Positions 26,728-35,651 of a stretch of 64,000 nt of DNA are shown piece by piece. The notes beneath the pieces are model-generated. The model saw only the letters and a program-made list of their open reading frames with translations. It was not told where the DNA came from and did not search any database. The stretch lies in NCBI GenBank assembly GCA_035310145.1, contig DATGEL010000108.1, forward strand, positions 49,808 to 113,807, in the 5' to 3' direction. Every line of letters begins with the position of its first letter. Position 1 is the stretch's first letter. The position numbers and the translations under genes were made by a program. This DNA comes from Dehalococcoidia bacterium. GTDB lineage: Bacteria > Chloroflexota > Dehalococcoidia > CAUJGQ01.

Positions 26728-27870
26728 GTGGCGGCACGCTTTGATGCAATCGTGCTGGGGCTGGGCGGCATGGGCAGCGCCGCGGCCTACCACCTTGCCC
26801 GGCGGGGCCGGCGCGTGCTCGGTCTGGAACAGTTCACCCCTGCCCACGACCGCGGCTCCTCGCACGGGCGCTCGCGCATCATCCGCCAGTCCTATATCGA
26901 AGGGCCGCAGTACGTGCCGCTGCTGTTGCGCGCCTACGAGCTGTGGCGCGAGCTGGAGCTGCAGACCGGGCACGAGCTGCTGCGCATCACCGGCGGGCTG
27001 ATGATCGGCAGGCCGGAGAGCGCCACCGTCGCCGGCTCGCTGGCCAGCGCCCGCGAGCATGGCCTGCGGCACGAGATCCTCGACGCGGCAGAGCTGCGCC
27101 GCCGCTACCCGATCACGCCGGACGACGCCGAGGTCGCGCTCGTCGACCCGGCCGCCGGCGCCTTGTTTCCCGAAGACTGCATCCGCGCCCACCTGCAATG
27201 CGCCGCCACCCTCGGCGCCGATCTGCGCTTCCAGACGCCGGTGAGCGGCTGGCGCATCGCCGGCGACGGCGTTGAAGTCGAGGCGGCAGGCGAGCGGTTT
27301 CAGGCCGATCGGCTGGTGGTCACGGCGGGCGCCTGGGCAGGACGGCTGCTCGCGGATCTCGGCCTGGCGCTGGCGCCCGAGCGCAACGTGCTCTGCTGGT
27401 TCCGGCCCGACGCAGGCGCCGAGCGCTTCCGCTCCGAGCGGCTGCCGGTCTTCATCTGGGAGAAGCCCGTGCACGCCTTCTACGGCCTGCCGGACCTGCA
27501 CGGCGAAGGCGTGAAGGCCGGCTTCCACCACAGCGGCATCAGCGTGGACCCGGACGCGCTCGAGCGCGGCGTGGGCGGCACGGAGATCGCGGCGATCCGC
27601 GCCTGCCTGCGCGCCTCGTTCAGGGGGCTGGACGGGCAGCCGACTGAGACGGCCGTTTGCATGTACACCAACACGCCGGATGAGCACTTCGCCGTGGGCC
27701 TGCATCCGGCGTACCCACGGGTGGCGATCGCCGCGGGCTTCTCCGGCCACGGCTTCAAGTTCGCGAGCGTCATGGGCGAAGTCCTGGCCGAGCTCGCGAT
27801 CGATGGCCGCACGCGGCACCCGATCGAACTGTTTACCCTCGATCGCTTCGCTGCGCCGGCGGAGGCGTAG
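26728..27870 (+). CDS. soxA: Monomeric sarcosine oxidase/N-methyl amino acid oxidase family
   Basis: 380 aa FAD oxidase. The Rossmann motif VLGLGGMGSAAAYHLARRG opens the protein, and SSHGRSRIIRQSY near residue 45 is the family loop around the flavin. VCMYTNTPDEHFAVG near 310 contains the cysteine that binds FAD covalently in monomeric sarcosine oxidase; GFSGHGFKFASVMGE is the C-terminal FAD loop. It oxidises sarcosine, N-methyltryptophan or a related secondary amine and makes H2O2. The GTG at 26728 follows GGGAGG. Confidence 0.9.
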   Translation: MAARFDAIVLGLGGMGSAAAYHLARRGRRVLGLEQFTPAHDRGSSHGRSRIIRQSYIEGPQYVPLLLRAYELWRELELQTGHELLRITGGLMIGRPESATVAGSLASAREHGLRHEILDAAELRRRYPITPDDAEVALVDPAAGALFPEDCIRAHLQCAATLGADLRFQTPVSGWRIAGDGVEVEAAGERFQADRLVVTAGAWAGRLLADLGLALAPERNVLCWFRPDAGAERFRSERLPVFIWEKPVHAFYGLPDLHGEGVKAGFHHSGISVDPDALERGVGGTEIAAIRACLRASFRGLDGQPTETAVCMYTNTPDEHFAVGLHPAYPRVAIAAGFSGHGFKFASVMGEVLAELAIDGRTRHPIELFTLDRFAAPAEA

Positions 27871-28150
27871 CCCGCGACGAACTCCTGACCGATCTGGCGG
27901 GTTGTGGCGCGGGCGCCCGCCGGAGTACGATGCGCGCACCGCTGGCCCGCTGCTGCTGCATAGCCGCGCGCAGCGTGGACGATAGCAGGCGCTATACTGG
28001 GGCTGGCGGGATCGCGGGGCACCGGCGCGCTGGATCACGGCGGTGCCGGCTGGATCCGCCCATCACGCTGCATCGCCGGCGCGGCCGGCCGCCTGATCGG
28101 GGACCGGGCCTGGCCTGGACGCCGTCGGAGACCAAAGAGACGAGGACACT

Positions 28151-29557
28151 GTGGCACCATCGATGGAGAAACCCCGTACCGTGGGCGAGCTACGGGCATC
28201 CGGCTACCGGGTGCTCAGCGTCCGCGAGGAGATGCGCAAGAACCTGATCGAGAAGATCCGCCGAGACGAGCTGATCTTTCCCGGCATCGTCGGCTTCGAG
28301 GAGTCGGTGATCCCGGCGATTCAGAACGCGCTTTTGGCCGGGCAAGACATCATCTTCCTCGGCGAGCGCGGCCAGGCCAAGTCGCGCCTGATCCGCTCGC
28401 TCGTCAACCTGCTTGACGAGGAAGTCCCTGTGCTCGCCGGCTGTGAGATCCCCGAGAACCCGTTTGATCCGATCACCAGGAGCGGCCGCGACATCATCGC
28501 CGAGCAGGGCGACGCGGCGCCGATCCAGTGGCTCGGGCGCGACGATCGCTACGGTGAGAAGCTCGCCACGCCGGACATCACGATCGCCGACCTGATCGGC
28601 GAGGTGGACCCGATCAAGGTTGCGGAGGGCCGGTACCTCTCGGACGAGATGACGATCCACTACGGCCTGGTGCCGCGCACCAACCGCGGCATCTTCTGCA
28701 TCAACGAGCTGCCAGACCTGGCCGAGCGCATCCAGGTGGGCCTGCTCAACATCATGGAAGAGCGCGACGTGCAGATCCGCGGCTACCGCATCCGCCTGCC
28801 GCTCGATGTCGTCGTCGTCGCCAGCGCCAACCCCGAGGACTACACCAACCGCGGCCGCATCATCACGCCGCTGAAGGACCGCTACGGCGCGCAGATCCGC
28901 ACCCACTACCCGCGCAACGTCGATCACGAGATCGACATCATGGAGCGGGAGATGTGGCAGTTCCCGGCGGAGGACTACAAGGTCACCGTCCCGCAGTACA
29001 TGAAGGAGATCGTGGCCGAGATCACGCGGTTGGCGCGGCGCAGCCCCGATGTGAACCAGCGCTCCGGCGTCTCCGTGCGCGCCTCGATCGCGGACTACGA
29101 GAGCCTGCTCGCCAACGCGCTGCGGCGCTCGATTCGCCTGAGCGAGGACGAAGTCGTGCCGCGCATCTCCGATCTGCCCTACATCGTGCCGGCGATCAGC
29201 GGCAAGATCGAGCTGGAGACGGTGGAGGACGGGCGCGAGGACCAGATCATCGACAAGCTGATCCAGGGCGGCGCCGCGGCGGTGTTCAACCGCAATTTCA
29301 ACATCGGCGAGCTGGAAGACGTGGTCGCCAAATTCAAGAGCGGCCTCTCGCTCGACGTCTCCGACCAGATGCCGTCCAGGGATTACGTCAAGGTGGCGAA
29401 GAGCATCGAGGGGCTGGACCGCGCCGTGAACAAGCTCGGCGCCGGCGGCAACCCGGCGCTCACCGCCTCGGCGGTCGAGTTCATCCTGGAAGGGTTGCAC
29501 CTGAACAAGCGGCTGAACAAGGACAAAGTCGGCGGGCGCGCCCAGTACCGCGGCTGA
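28151..29557 (+). CDS. MoxR/magnesium-chelatase-like AAA+ ATPase
   Basis: 468 aa AAA+ protein. The P-loop is the unusual GERGQAKSR form, the Walker B region is FCINELPDLAERIQVGLLNIMEER, and sensor 1 lies in VVVASANPEDYTNRGR with arginine finger TPLKDRYG. The C-terminal helical lid runs to the end. Such ATPases work with a von Willebrand protein as a chaperone or metal-insertion machine, and that partner starts 95 bp downstream. The start is GTG at 28151 with GAGG before it; an ATG four codons in is the alternative. Confidence 0.88.
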   Translation: MAPSMEKPRTVGELRASGYRVLSVREEMRKNLIEKIRRDELIFPGIVGFEESVIPAIQNALLAGQDIIFLGERGQAKSRLIRSLVNLLDEEVPVLAGCEIPENPFDPITRSGRDIIAEQGDAAPIQWLGRDDRYGEKLATPDITIADLIGEVDPIKVAEGRYLSDEMTIHYGLVPRTNRGIFCINELPDLAERIQVGLLNIMEERDVQIRGYRIRLPLDVVVVASANPEDYTNRGRIITPLKDRYGAQIRTHYPRNVDHEIDIMEREMWQFPAEDYKVTVPQYMKEIVAEITRLARRSPDVNQRSGVSVRASIADYESLLANALRRSIRLSEDEVVPRISDLPYIVPAISGKIELETVEDGREDQIIDKLIQGGAAAVFNRNFNIGELEDVVAKFKSGLSLDVSDQMPSRDYVKVAKSIEGLDRAVNKLGAGGNPALTASAVEFILEGLHLNKRLNKDKVGGRAQYRG

Positions 29558-29651
29558 GCCCGGCGGCGTTCGGCAACGGCGCAGACAGGCAGGGCGGCTG
29601 CAGCCGCCCAACGGTTCGCGGCAGGAACCGCGGGCAGGACGGACGGACACG

Positions 29652-31934
29652 ATGGTTCTCTACCGCTATACCGAGTGGGACGGCACGCAGGAGATCCCCG
29701 AGCTTAACGCCGACGACGTGCTCGAGTCGCTTACCGACGACCTGATGAACTTCGGCGACCTGCAACACGCGCTGCGCCAGATGATGCAGCGCGGCATGCG
29801 CGGCCCCGGCATGCAGCGCATGCAGGGCTTGCGCGATCTGCTGCAACAGTTGCGGCAGCAACGCCGCCAGCAGCTCGACCGCTTCAACCTCAGCTCTGTC
29901 TTCGACGACTTGAAGCGCAAGCTGAACGAGATCGTGGAGCGCGAGCGCGAGACGATCGACCGCCGCCTGGACGAGGTCAACGGCCGGGACGAGGGCGGCC
30001 AGCCGCAAGCCCGTGGCGGCCAGGACGGCCAGCCGCAGGAAGGCCAGCAGGCCGGCGAATCCGGCGAGCAGGGCGAAGCGGGCGAAGACGGCATGCAGGC
30101 CGCCGGCCAGCAGGGGATGCAGGGCGGGCAGCAGCAACGCGGGCAGCGCGGCCAGCAGCAGGGACGGCAGGCCGGCGCACAGGGCGGGCAACAAGGCGCG
30201 CGGGCGCAGCAGGGCGAGAGCGGCGAAGGCGGGCAGCAGGGCAGCCAGCAAGGCCAGCAGGGCGGCGGTCAGGACGAGTTCGGCCAGATGCTGCGCAACA
30301 TCGCCGGCCGCAAGAAGAACTTCCTCGAAAACCTGCCGGGCGACCTGGGCGGCGCCGTCAAGGAGCTGCAGAACTACGAGTTCATGGACCCGGAGGCGCA
30401 GGCGCAGTTCCAGGAGCTGATGGAATCCCTGAAGAAGGCGATGATGGATACCTTCTTCAAGGATATGTACAACCAGATCCAGAACATGTCGCCGGAAGAT
30501 CTGGCGCGCATGAAGCAGATGGTGCGCGACCTCAACCAGATGCTCCAGGACAAGATGGGCGGCGGCGAGCCGAACTTCGACCAGTTCATGCAGCAGTACG
30601 GCGACCTGTTCGGCGACAACCCGCCGCAGAGCCTCGACGAGCTGTTGCAGGGCATGCAGCAGCAGATCGCGCAGATGCAGAACCTCTTGAGCAGCATGCC
30701 CGGCGAGATGCGCCGCCAGCTTGAAGACCTGCTCAACGACAAGATCGGCGATCCGGAGCTGCAGGCCGAGTTAGACGAGCTGCGCGCCAACCTCGAGTTC
30801 ATGGGCAACATGCGCGACCTGCAGAACCAGTACGCCTTCCGCGGCGACGAAGAGCTGGACCTCTCCGAGGCGATGCGCCTGATGGAGCGCATGCAGGGCA
30901 TGGACCAGCTCGAGCGCCAGCTCGAGAAGACGCAGTACGGCGGCGACATCGACGAGATCGACGAGGAGAAGCTGCGCGAGCTGCTGGGCGACGAGGCGGC
31001 CGAAACGCTGAAGCAGCTCAAGCAGTTCCTCGAAATCCTCGAAGAGGCGGGCTACATCCGCCGCAAGGGCAACACCTGGGAGCTGACGCCGCGCGGCACG
31101 CGCAAGATCGGCCAGAAGGCGCTGACCGAGATCTACGCGCAGCTCAAGAAGGACAGCTTCGGCAAGCACGCGGTGAAGGAGCGCGGCCAGGGCGGCGAGC
31201 GCAACGAGGACACCAAGCTCTACGAGTTCGGCGACCCGTTCCACCTGCATTTGCAGCGCACGATCACCAACTCGTTCTACCGCGACGGCCCCAGTGTGCC
31301 GGTGAAGCTGCACCCGGACGACTTCGAGGTCTACCGCTCGGAGTTGCTGACGCAGACGGCGACGGTGATGATGCTCGACCTGTCGTGGTCGATGGCGCTG
31401 CGCGGCAGCTTCCAGGCAGCGAAGAAGGTGGCGCTGGCGCTGAACAACCTGATTCGCAGCCAGTTCACGCGCGACAGCCTCTACATTATCGGCTTCTCCG
31501 CCTACGCGCGGGAGTTGCAGGCGGAACAGCTGCCCTACGTGCGCTGGGACGAGTCGGTGCTGGGTACGAACATGCACCACGCGCTGATGCTGGCGCAGAG
31601 CCTGCTGGCCAAGCACAAGGCGGGGACCCGGCAGATCATCATGATCTCGGACGGCGAGCCGACGGCGCACCTGGAGCGCGGCCGCTCCTACTTCGCCTAT
31701 CCGCCCAGCCCGGTCACGATCCGGGAGACGCTCAAAGAAGTGAAGCGGTGCACGCAGAAGGACATCGTGATCAATACCTTCATGCTGGACCGTAACTACT
31801 ACCTCAAGGAGTTCGTCAACCAGGTCGCGCGGATCAACAAGGGGCGCGTCTTCTACACGACGCCCGACAAGCTGGGTCAGTACATCCTCGTCGACTACGT
31901 GGCGTCGAAGCGCAAGACGATCAACGGCAAATAA
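29652..31934 (+). CDS. von Willebrand factor A protein with Gln/Gly-rich linker
   Basis: 760 aa. The N-terminus is helical and Arg/Gln-rich; residues about 110-215 are a low-complexity linker of Gly, Gln, Glu and Arg. A long coiled-coil-like helical region (about 220-470) is followed by a winged-helix-like YIRRKGNTWELTPRGTRKIG. The vWA domain (about 570-755) has a complete MIDAS, DLSWSM then GTNMHHAL and ISDGEP. It pairs with the MoxR ATPase just upstream. No signal peptide or membrane segment, so it is cytosolic. Target unknown. Confidence 0.88.
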   Translation: MVLYRYTEWDGTQEIPELNADDVLESLTDDLMNFGDLQHALRQMMQRGMRGPGMQRMQGLRDLLQQLRQQRRQQLDRFNLSSVFDDLKRKLNEIVERERETIDRRLDEVNGRDEGGQPQARGGQDGQPQEGQQAGESGEQGEAGEDGMQAAGQQGMQGGQQQRGQRGQQQGRQAGAQGGQQGARAQQGESGEGGQQGSQQGQQGGGQDEFGQMLRNIAGRKKNFLENLPGDLGGAVKELQNYEFMDPEAQAQFQELMESLKKAMMDTFFKDMYNQIQNMSPEDLARMKQMVRDLNQMLQDKMGGGEPNFDQFMQQYGDLFGDNPPQSLDELLQGMQQQIAQMQNLLSSMPGEMRRQLEDLLNDKIGDPELQAELDELRANLEFMGNMRDLQNQYAFRGDEELDLSEAMRLMERMQGMDQLERQLEKTQYGGDIDEIDEEKLRELLGDEAAETLKQLKQFLEILEEAGYIRRKGNTWELTPRGTRKIGQKALTEIYAQLKKDSFGKHAVKERGQGGERNEDTKLYEFGDPFHLHLQRTITNSFYRDGPSVPVKLHPDDFEVYRSELLTQTATVMMLDLSWSMALRGSFQAAKKVALALNNLIRSQFTRDSLYIIGFSAYARELQAEQLPYVRWDESVLGTNMHHALMLAQSLLAKHKAGTRQIIMISDGEPTAHLERGRSYFAYPPSPVTIRETLKEVKRCTQKDIVINTFMLDRNYYLKEFVNQVARINKGRVFYTTPDKLGQYILVDYVASKRKTINGK

Positions 31935-31951
31935 CGACTGAGCGTCCCGGC

Positions 31952-32968
31952 GTGTCCGCGCGACGCCGGCTGCTCCGCGCGGCGCTGGCGGTGCTCGCGC
32001 TGCTGGCGCTGGGGACGGCCGGCTTCGCGCTGGTGGAGCGTATCGATCCGTTTGATGCGCTCTATCAGTCCGTGGTGACGATCGCCACCGCGGGCATCGA
32101 GCGGCCGCAGGTCACGACGGTCGCCGGCAAGTTGCTGACGATCGTGCTGCTGGTGATCGGCGCGGGCGTACTCGTCTACACCGCGGGCACGGTGGCGCAG
32201 TTGGCGCTCGAAGGCGAGTTCGCCGCCTATTTCGGAGGGCAGCGCATGCGCGGCCGCGTCGAGGCGCTGCGCGACCACTTCATCATCTGCGGCTTCGGCC
32301 GCGTCGGTGAGGAGGTGGCGACCGAGCTTGCGGCGCGCGGCATGCCCTTTGTCGTGGTCGATACCACGCCGGAGCGCGTCACGCTCGCGGAGCGCCGCGG
32401 CTACCTCGTCTCTCCTGGCGACGCGACGCGGGACGAGACGCTTATTGGCGCGGGCGTGCAGCGGGCGCGCTGCCTGATCGCGGCCTCGGACACGGACGCC
32501 AACAACACCTACATCGTGCTGAGCGCGAAATCGCTCAACCCGGCGCTCTTCATCGTCGCCCGCGCCGGCCAGGCGGAGAACGAGCGCAAGCTGCGCCAGG
32601 CCGGCGCCAACCGCGTCGTCTCGCCCTATCTAATCGCCGGCCGCCAGATGGCCCTCTGGGCAATCCAGCCCTTGTTCGTCGACGCGTTGCAAGCCTCATC
32701 GGCCGGCGAGAGCGAGCCGATTCTCGCGCAACTGCTCTACGACGCCGCCGAGCAGCCGACGACCGTCGCGCGGCTGCTGGCCGCCTGTCCCACGACAACC
32801 GTGCTGGCTTTGCGACGTGCGGGCGAGCTGATCGTGGCGCCGCAGCGCACGCACGACCTGGCCGGCGGCGACGAGCTGATCGTGCTCGGCCCGGAGGCCG
32901 AACTGGCGCAGATCCACGCCGGCGGCGTGGCGGTGCCGGCGCGCCTGCCGCCGCGGGGGCCGAATTGA
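31952..32968 (+). CDS. Two-TM potassium-channel-like protein with RCK domains
   Basis: 338 aa. TM1 (about 8-28), pore loop and TM2 (about 62-85) are followed by an RCK/TrkA-N domain (FIICGFGRVGEEVATEL, NAD-type Rossmann motif) and a TrkA-C domain. The pore reads VVTIATAGIER where classical channels have TTVGYGD, so the GYG selectivity signature is missing; it may not select K+ normally. It starts (GTG) 17 bp after the vWA gene and is probably cotranscribed. The weak ribosome site makes the exact start less certain. Confidence 0.82.
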   Translation: MSARRRLLRAALAVLALLALGTAGFALVERIDPFDALYQSVVTIATAGIERPQVTTVAGKLLTIVLLVIGAGVLVYTAGTVAQLALEGEFAAYFGGQRMRGRVEALRDHFIICGFGRVGEEVATELAARGMPFVVVDTTPERVTLAERRGYLVSPGDATRDETLIGAGVQRARCLIAASDTDANNTYIVLSAKSLNPALFIVARAGQAENERKLRQAGANRVVSPYLIAGRQMALWAIQPLFVDALQASSAGESEPILAQLLYDAAEQPTTVARLLAACPTTTVLALRRAGELIVAPQRTHDLAGGDELIVLGPEAELAQIHAGGVAVPARLPPRGPN

Positions 32969-33001
32969 GCTGACGCCGCTCCGCTTCGGTTCCCTTGCCG
33001 G

Positions 33002-33874
33002 TCAGTCGTCGAGCACCGCCAGTTCGAGCTGGCTCAGGCGCTCCGGGTCGGCGATCACGTCGATCGCGGCGATCTTGCCGCCCGCGAGCGTGAGACCGAG
33101 GACGAGCATCAGCCGCCCGCGCGGGGCCACGACCACGCCCACGGCGCCGTTGACGAGCGCTGGCCGCGCCAGCAGCGCACGCCCCGAGAACTGCGCGGCC
33201 ACGGCCGCCGCCCCGCGGGCCTCCCGCGGTGAGCCCGCCGGCACGGCTTCGTCGGCCTGGAACACCACGTCCGGGTCGAGCAGCTCGAGCAGCGACTCGA
33301 AGTTGCCGGCGCGCGAGGCGGCGAGGAAGGCGTCGACCACTTCGCGCTGGCGAGCGAGATCGGCAGCGCGAGCCGGCGCCGCGCCGTGCACCCGGCGGCG
33401 GGCGCGGCTGGCAAGCTGCCGTGCCGCAACCGGTGAACGCCCCACGATGGGCGCAATCTCTTCGAAGGGCACGGCGAACAGGTCGTGCAGCACGAAGGCC
33501 AGCCGCTCGGCCGGACTCAGGGTGTCGAGCACCACGAGCATGGCGAGCCCAACCGAGTCGGCCAGCAGCGCCTCGTATTCGGGGTCGGCGCCGGCGGCGG
33601 CGCTCGCGGGCGGCTCGCCAGTCCGCACGTCCAGCGACTCTTCGCGCCGCGACTTGCGCGAGCGCAGCATGTCCAGGCATACGCGCGCCACCACCGTCGT
33701 CAGCCAGCCGCCCAGGTTATCGATACCGTCCGCACCGGCGCGGCTCAGCCGCAGCCACGACTCCTGCACGGCATCGTCCGCCTCGCTCAGCGAGCCGAGC
33801 ATGCGGTAGGCCACGCCCTGCAGGTGGCCGCGCTGCTCCTCGAAGCGGTCTGCCAGCCATTCGCGCTCGTTCAT
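33002..33874 (-). CDS. ECF41-family (SigJ-like) RNA polymerase sigma factor
   Basis: 290 aa. Region 2 (about 12-80): YRMLGSLSEADDAVQESWLRL; region 4 (about 110-165): LDTLSPAERLAFVLHDLF with helix-turn-helix GRSPVAARQLASRARRRV. The last roughly 115 residues form the SnoaL-like extension that serves ECF41 sigmas as a built-in regulator in place of an anti-sigma factor. The DPERL near the end corresponds to the NPDKL motif, but the DGGGR motif is not seen. It is divergent from an AhpD-like gene, the usual ECF41 partner, and a near-perfect ECF41 promoter faces this gene. Confidence 0.9.
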   Translation of the reverse strand: MNEREWLADRFEEQRGHLQGVAYRMLGSLSEADDAVQESWLRLSRAGADGIDNLGGWLTTVVARVCLDMLRSRKSRREESLDVRTGEPPASAAAGADPEYEALLADSVGLAMLVVLDTLSPAERLAFVLHDLFAVPFEEIAPIVGRSPVAARQLASRARRRVHGAAPARAADLARQREVVDAFLAASRAGNFESLLELLDPDVVFQADEAVPAGSPREARGAAAVAAQFSGRALLARPALVNGAVGVVVAPRGRLMLVLGLTLAGGKIAAIDVIADPERLSQLELAVLDD

Positions 33875-33910
33875 CGGTCACAATCCTCCGCCTCGCTCCG
33901 TCAACACCAT

Positions 33911-33937
33911 GACGGGCCAAAGCCGGCCGCTGTGACA
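33911..33937 (-). promoter_or_regulatory. ECF41-type promoter upstream of the sigma gene
   Basis: Reading the minus strand, TGTCACA (33937-33931), a 16-base spacer, then CGTC (33914-33911). This is the -35/-10 form reported for ECF41 sigma factors. It lies about 37 bp before the sigma-factor ATG, consistent with autoregulation. Confidence 0.75.
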
Positions 33938-34022
33938 AGGGGGCTGAATACGGTTGGCGGTCCAGCGTCCTGCGTCAGCAACTTCATCCGAAACGTCTGA
34001 AACTCTCTGAAGGAGCGCAACC

Positions 34023-34481
34023 GTGGAACCGCGAATGAACAATATCGCGACGATCATGCCCGACGTGGTGCCGGGTCTGCAGGCCCTGGCGGCGGCCGCC
34101 GAGAAGGGCGGCGTACCGGCCTCTACCATCGGCCTGATCGAGCTGCGCGCCAGCCAGATCAACGGCTGCAGCGTGTGCGTCGACATGCACCCCCGCTTTC
34201 TGAAGCAGGCCGGCGAAAGCGACGAGCGGCTCTTCGCCGTGGCGGCCTGGCGGCACACGCCCTACTTCAGCGACGCCGAACGCGCCGCGCTGGCGCTCAC
34301 CGAGGCCGTCACCCGGCTCAGCGACCGTGAGGATCCCGTGCCGGATGCCGTCTGGGAGGAGGCCGCCCGCCATTATGACGAGCCGGCGCTCGCGGAGCTG
34401 CTGGTTCACATCGCGCTGATCAACGTCTGGAATCGCTTCAACGTCGCCACGCGGCAGCCCGCCGGCTGCTGGGCGCCTTGA
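34023..34481 (+). CDS. Carboxymuconolactone decarboxylase/AhpD-like protein
   Basis: 152 aa, all-helical. The redox centre INGCSVCVDMH is the AhpD CxxC with its downstream His; surrounding helices are ASTIGLIELRASQ and ERLFAVAAWRHTP. A peroxide- or thiol-linked reductase role is likely. This is the target gene class (COE genes) typically next to ECF41 sigma factors. A GTG start is used because AAGGAG is 7 bases before it; ATG at 34035 is too far from that site. A 228-bp stretch without a clear gene follows, up to the lipid kinase. Confidence 0.9.
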   Translation: MEPRMNNIATIMPDVVPGLQALAAAAEKGGVPASTIGLIELRASQINGCSVCVDMHPRFLKQAGESDERLFAVAAWRHTPYFSDAERAALALTEAVTRLSDREDPVPDAVWEEAARHYDEPALAELLVHIALINVWNRFNVATRQPAGCWAP

Positions 34482-34709
34482 GCGGCAGCCGGGCGGCGCC
34501 GACACCGCGTGCCGCAACGAGGACGGCGCCGCCCTTGTCAGCCTCGGACATCACCGCGATTCTCGGCCGGCGGCTTGCTCGATCAGCGAGCACGTGGCGA
34601 AACTGACGAGACCGACCAGCACGCCGCCGATCGTCGGTCGCACCCTCCGGCCGGCATGGGCGCCGCGTGTACCTGGCGCCCTGCCGGCCGTCAAGGCTAA
34701 TGGCCCCGC

Positions 34710-35651
34710 ATGAGTGCCAGGCTGCTCACCGTGATCCGCAATCCGAGCGCCCGCCGCCGGCTGCGGCTGTCTCGCCTTGCGGCGGCGCTGGAAAAGCTTG
34801 AACGGCGCGGCTGGCGCGTCGAATGTCGCACCACGGCCCATATCGGGCACGCGACCGCACTGGCCGCACTGGCCGCGCAGCGCGGCAGCGAGGCGGTGCT
34901 CGTCTGCGGCGGGGACGGCACGATCAACGAAGCGGTGAACGGCCTCGCCGGCAGCGAAACGGCGCTGGCCGTGCTGCCCGCGGGCACCATCAATCTCTGG
35001 GCGCGCGAAGTGGGGCTGAGCGCCGATCCGGCCGCGGCCGTACGCCTCATGCTGAGCGGCGAGCGGCGGCGCGTAGACCTTGGCCGCGTCGGCGATCGCT
35101 ACTTCCTCATGCTGGCCAGCGTCGGCGTCGATGCAGTCGCGGTGCGGGCCGTGATGGCGGAGCGCAAACGGCGCTGGGGGCGCTACGCCTATCTCGCCGC
35201 GGGCGTTTCCGACCTGTTGCGCCACGGCGGCAGGCCGCTGGCGATCGAGGCAGGCGAGGTTCACTTCCGTGGGCGAGCATTGGCGGCGATCGTCGGCAAC
35301 ACGCGGCTCTACGCCGGCCTGCTGCACGCCGCCCACCGCGCCCGCATCGACGATGGCCTGCTCGATCTCCGCGTCTATGCGGGCGCCGGCGTGCGGCAAC
35401 TGCTGCCGCAGGTGGTGCGCACGCTGGCCGGGCGGCCGCCGCGGGCGGACGAGGTCTACGTGCAGGCGGCGCGCGTCCGGATCGCGGCGGCGCGGCCGCT
35501 GCCGGTGCAGGCGGACGGCGAACCCATTGGCACGACGCCGATGACCTTCTCGGCCGTGCCGCGTGCCCTGACGGTGATCGTGCCCCCCGGCCTGGACTCG
35601 CCGCTGTTCACGCCGACGCCGACGCGGCCGGCAGCGGCCGAGCGGCGCTGA
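34710..35651 (+). CDS. Diacylglycerol kinase-family lipid kinase (YegS/BmrU type)
   Basis: 313 aa soluble enzyme phosphorylating a lipid alcohol such as diacylglycerol. It has VIRNPSA near the N-terminus, the nucleotide loop VCGGDGTINEAVNGLAG near residue 67, LPAGTINLWAREVGL and a C-terminal beta-sandwich ending VQADGEPIGTTPMTF. All family motifs are present at normal length. Its last 44 bases overlap the 3' end of the convergent PrsW-like gene, which may cause transcriptional interference. Physiological substrate uncertain. Confidence 0.88.
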   Translation: MSARLLTVIRNPSARRRLRLSRLAAALEKLERRGWRVECRTTAHIGHATALAALAAQRGSEAVLVCGGDGTINEAVNGLAGSETALAVLPAGTINLWAREVGLSADPAAAVRLMLSGERRRVDLGRVGDRYFLMLASVGVDAVAVRAVMAERKRRWGRYAYLAAGVSDLLRHGGRPLAIEAGEVHFRGRALAAIVGNTRLYAGLLHAAHRARIDDGLLDLRVYAGAGVRQLLPQVVRTLAGRPPRADEVYVQAARVRIAAARPLPVQADGEPIGTTPMTFSAVPRALTVIVPPGLDSPLFTPTPTRPAAAERR

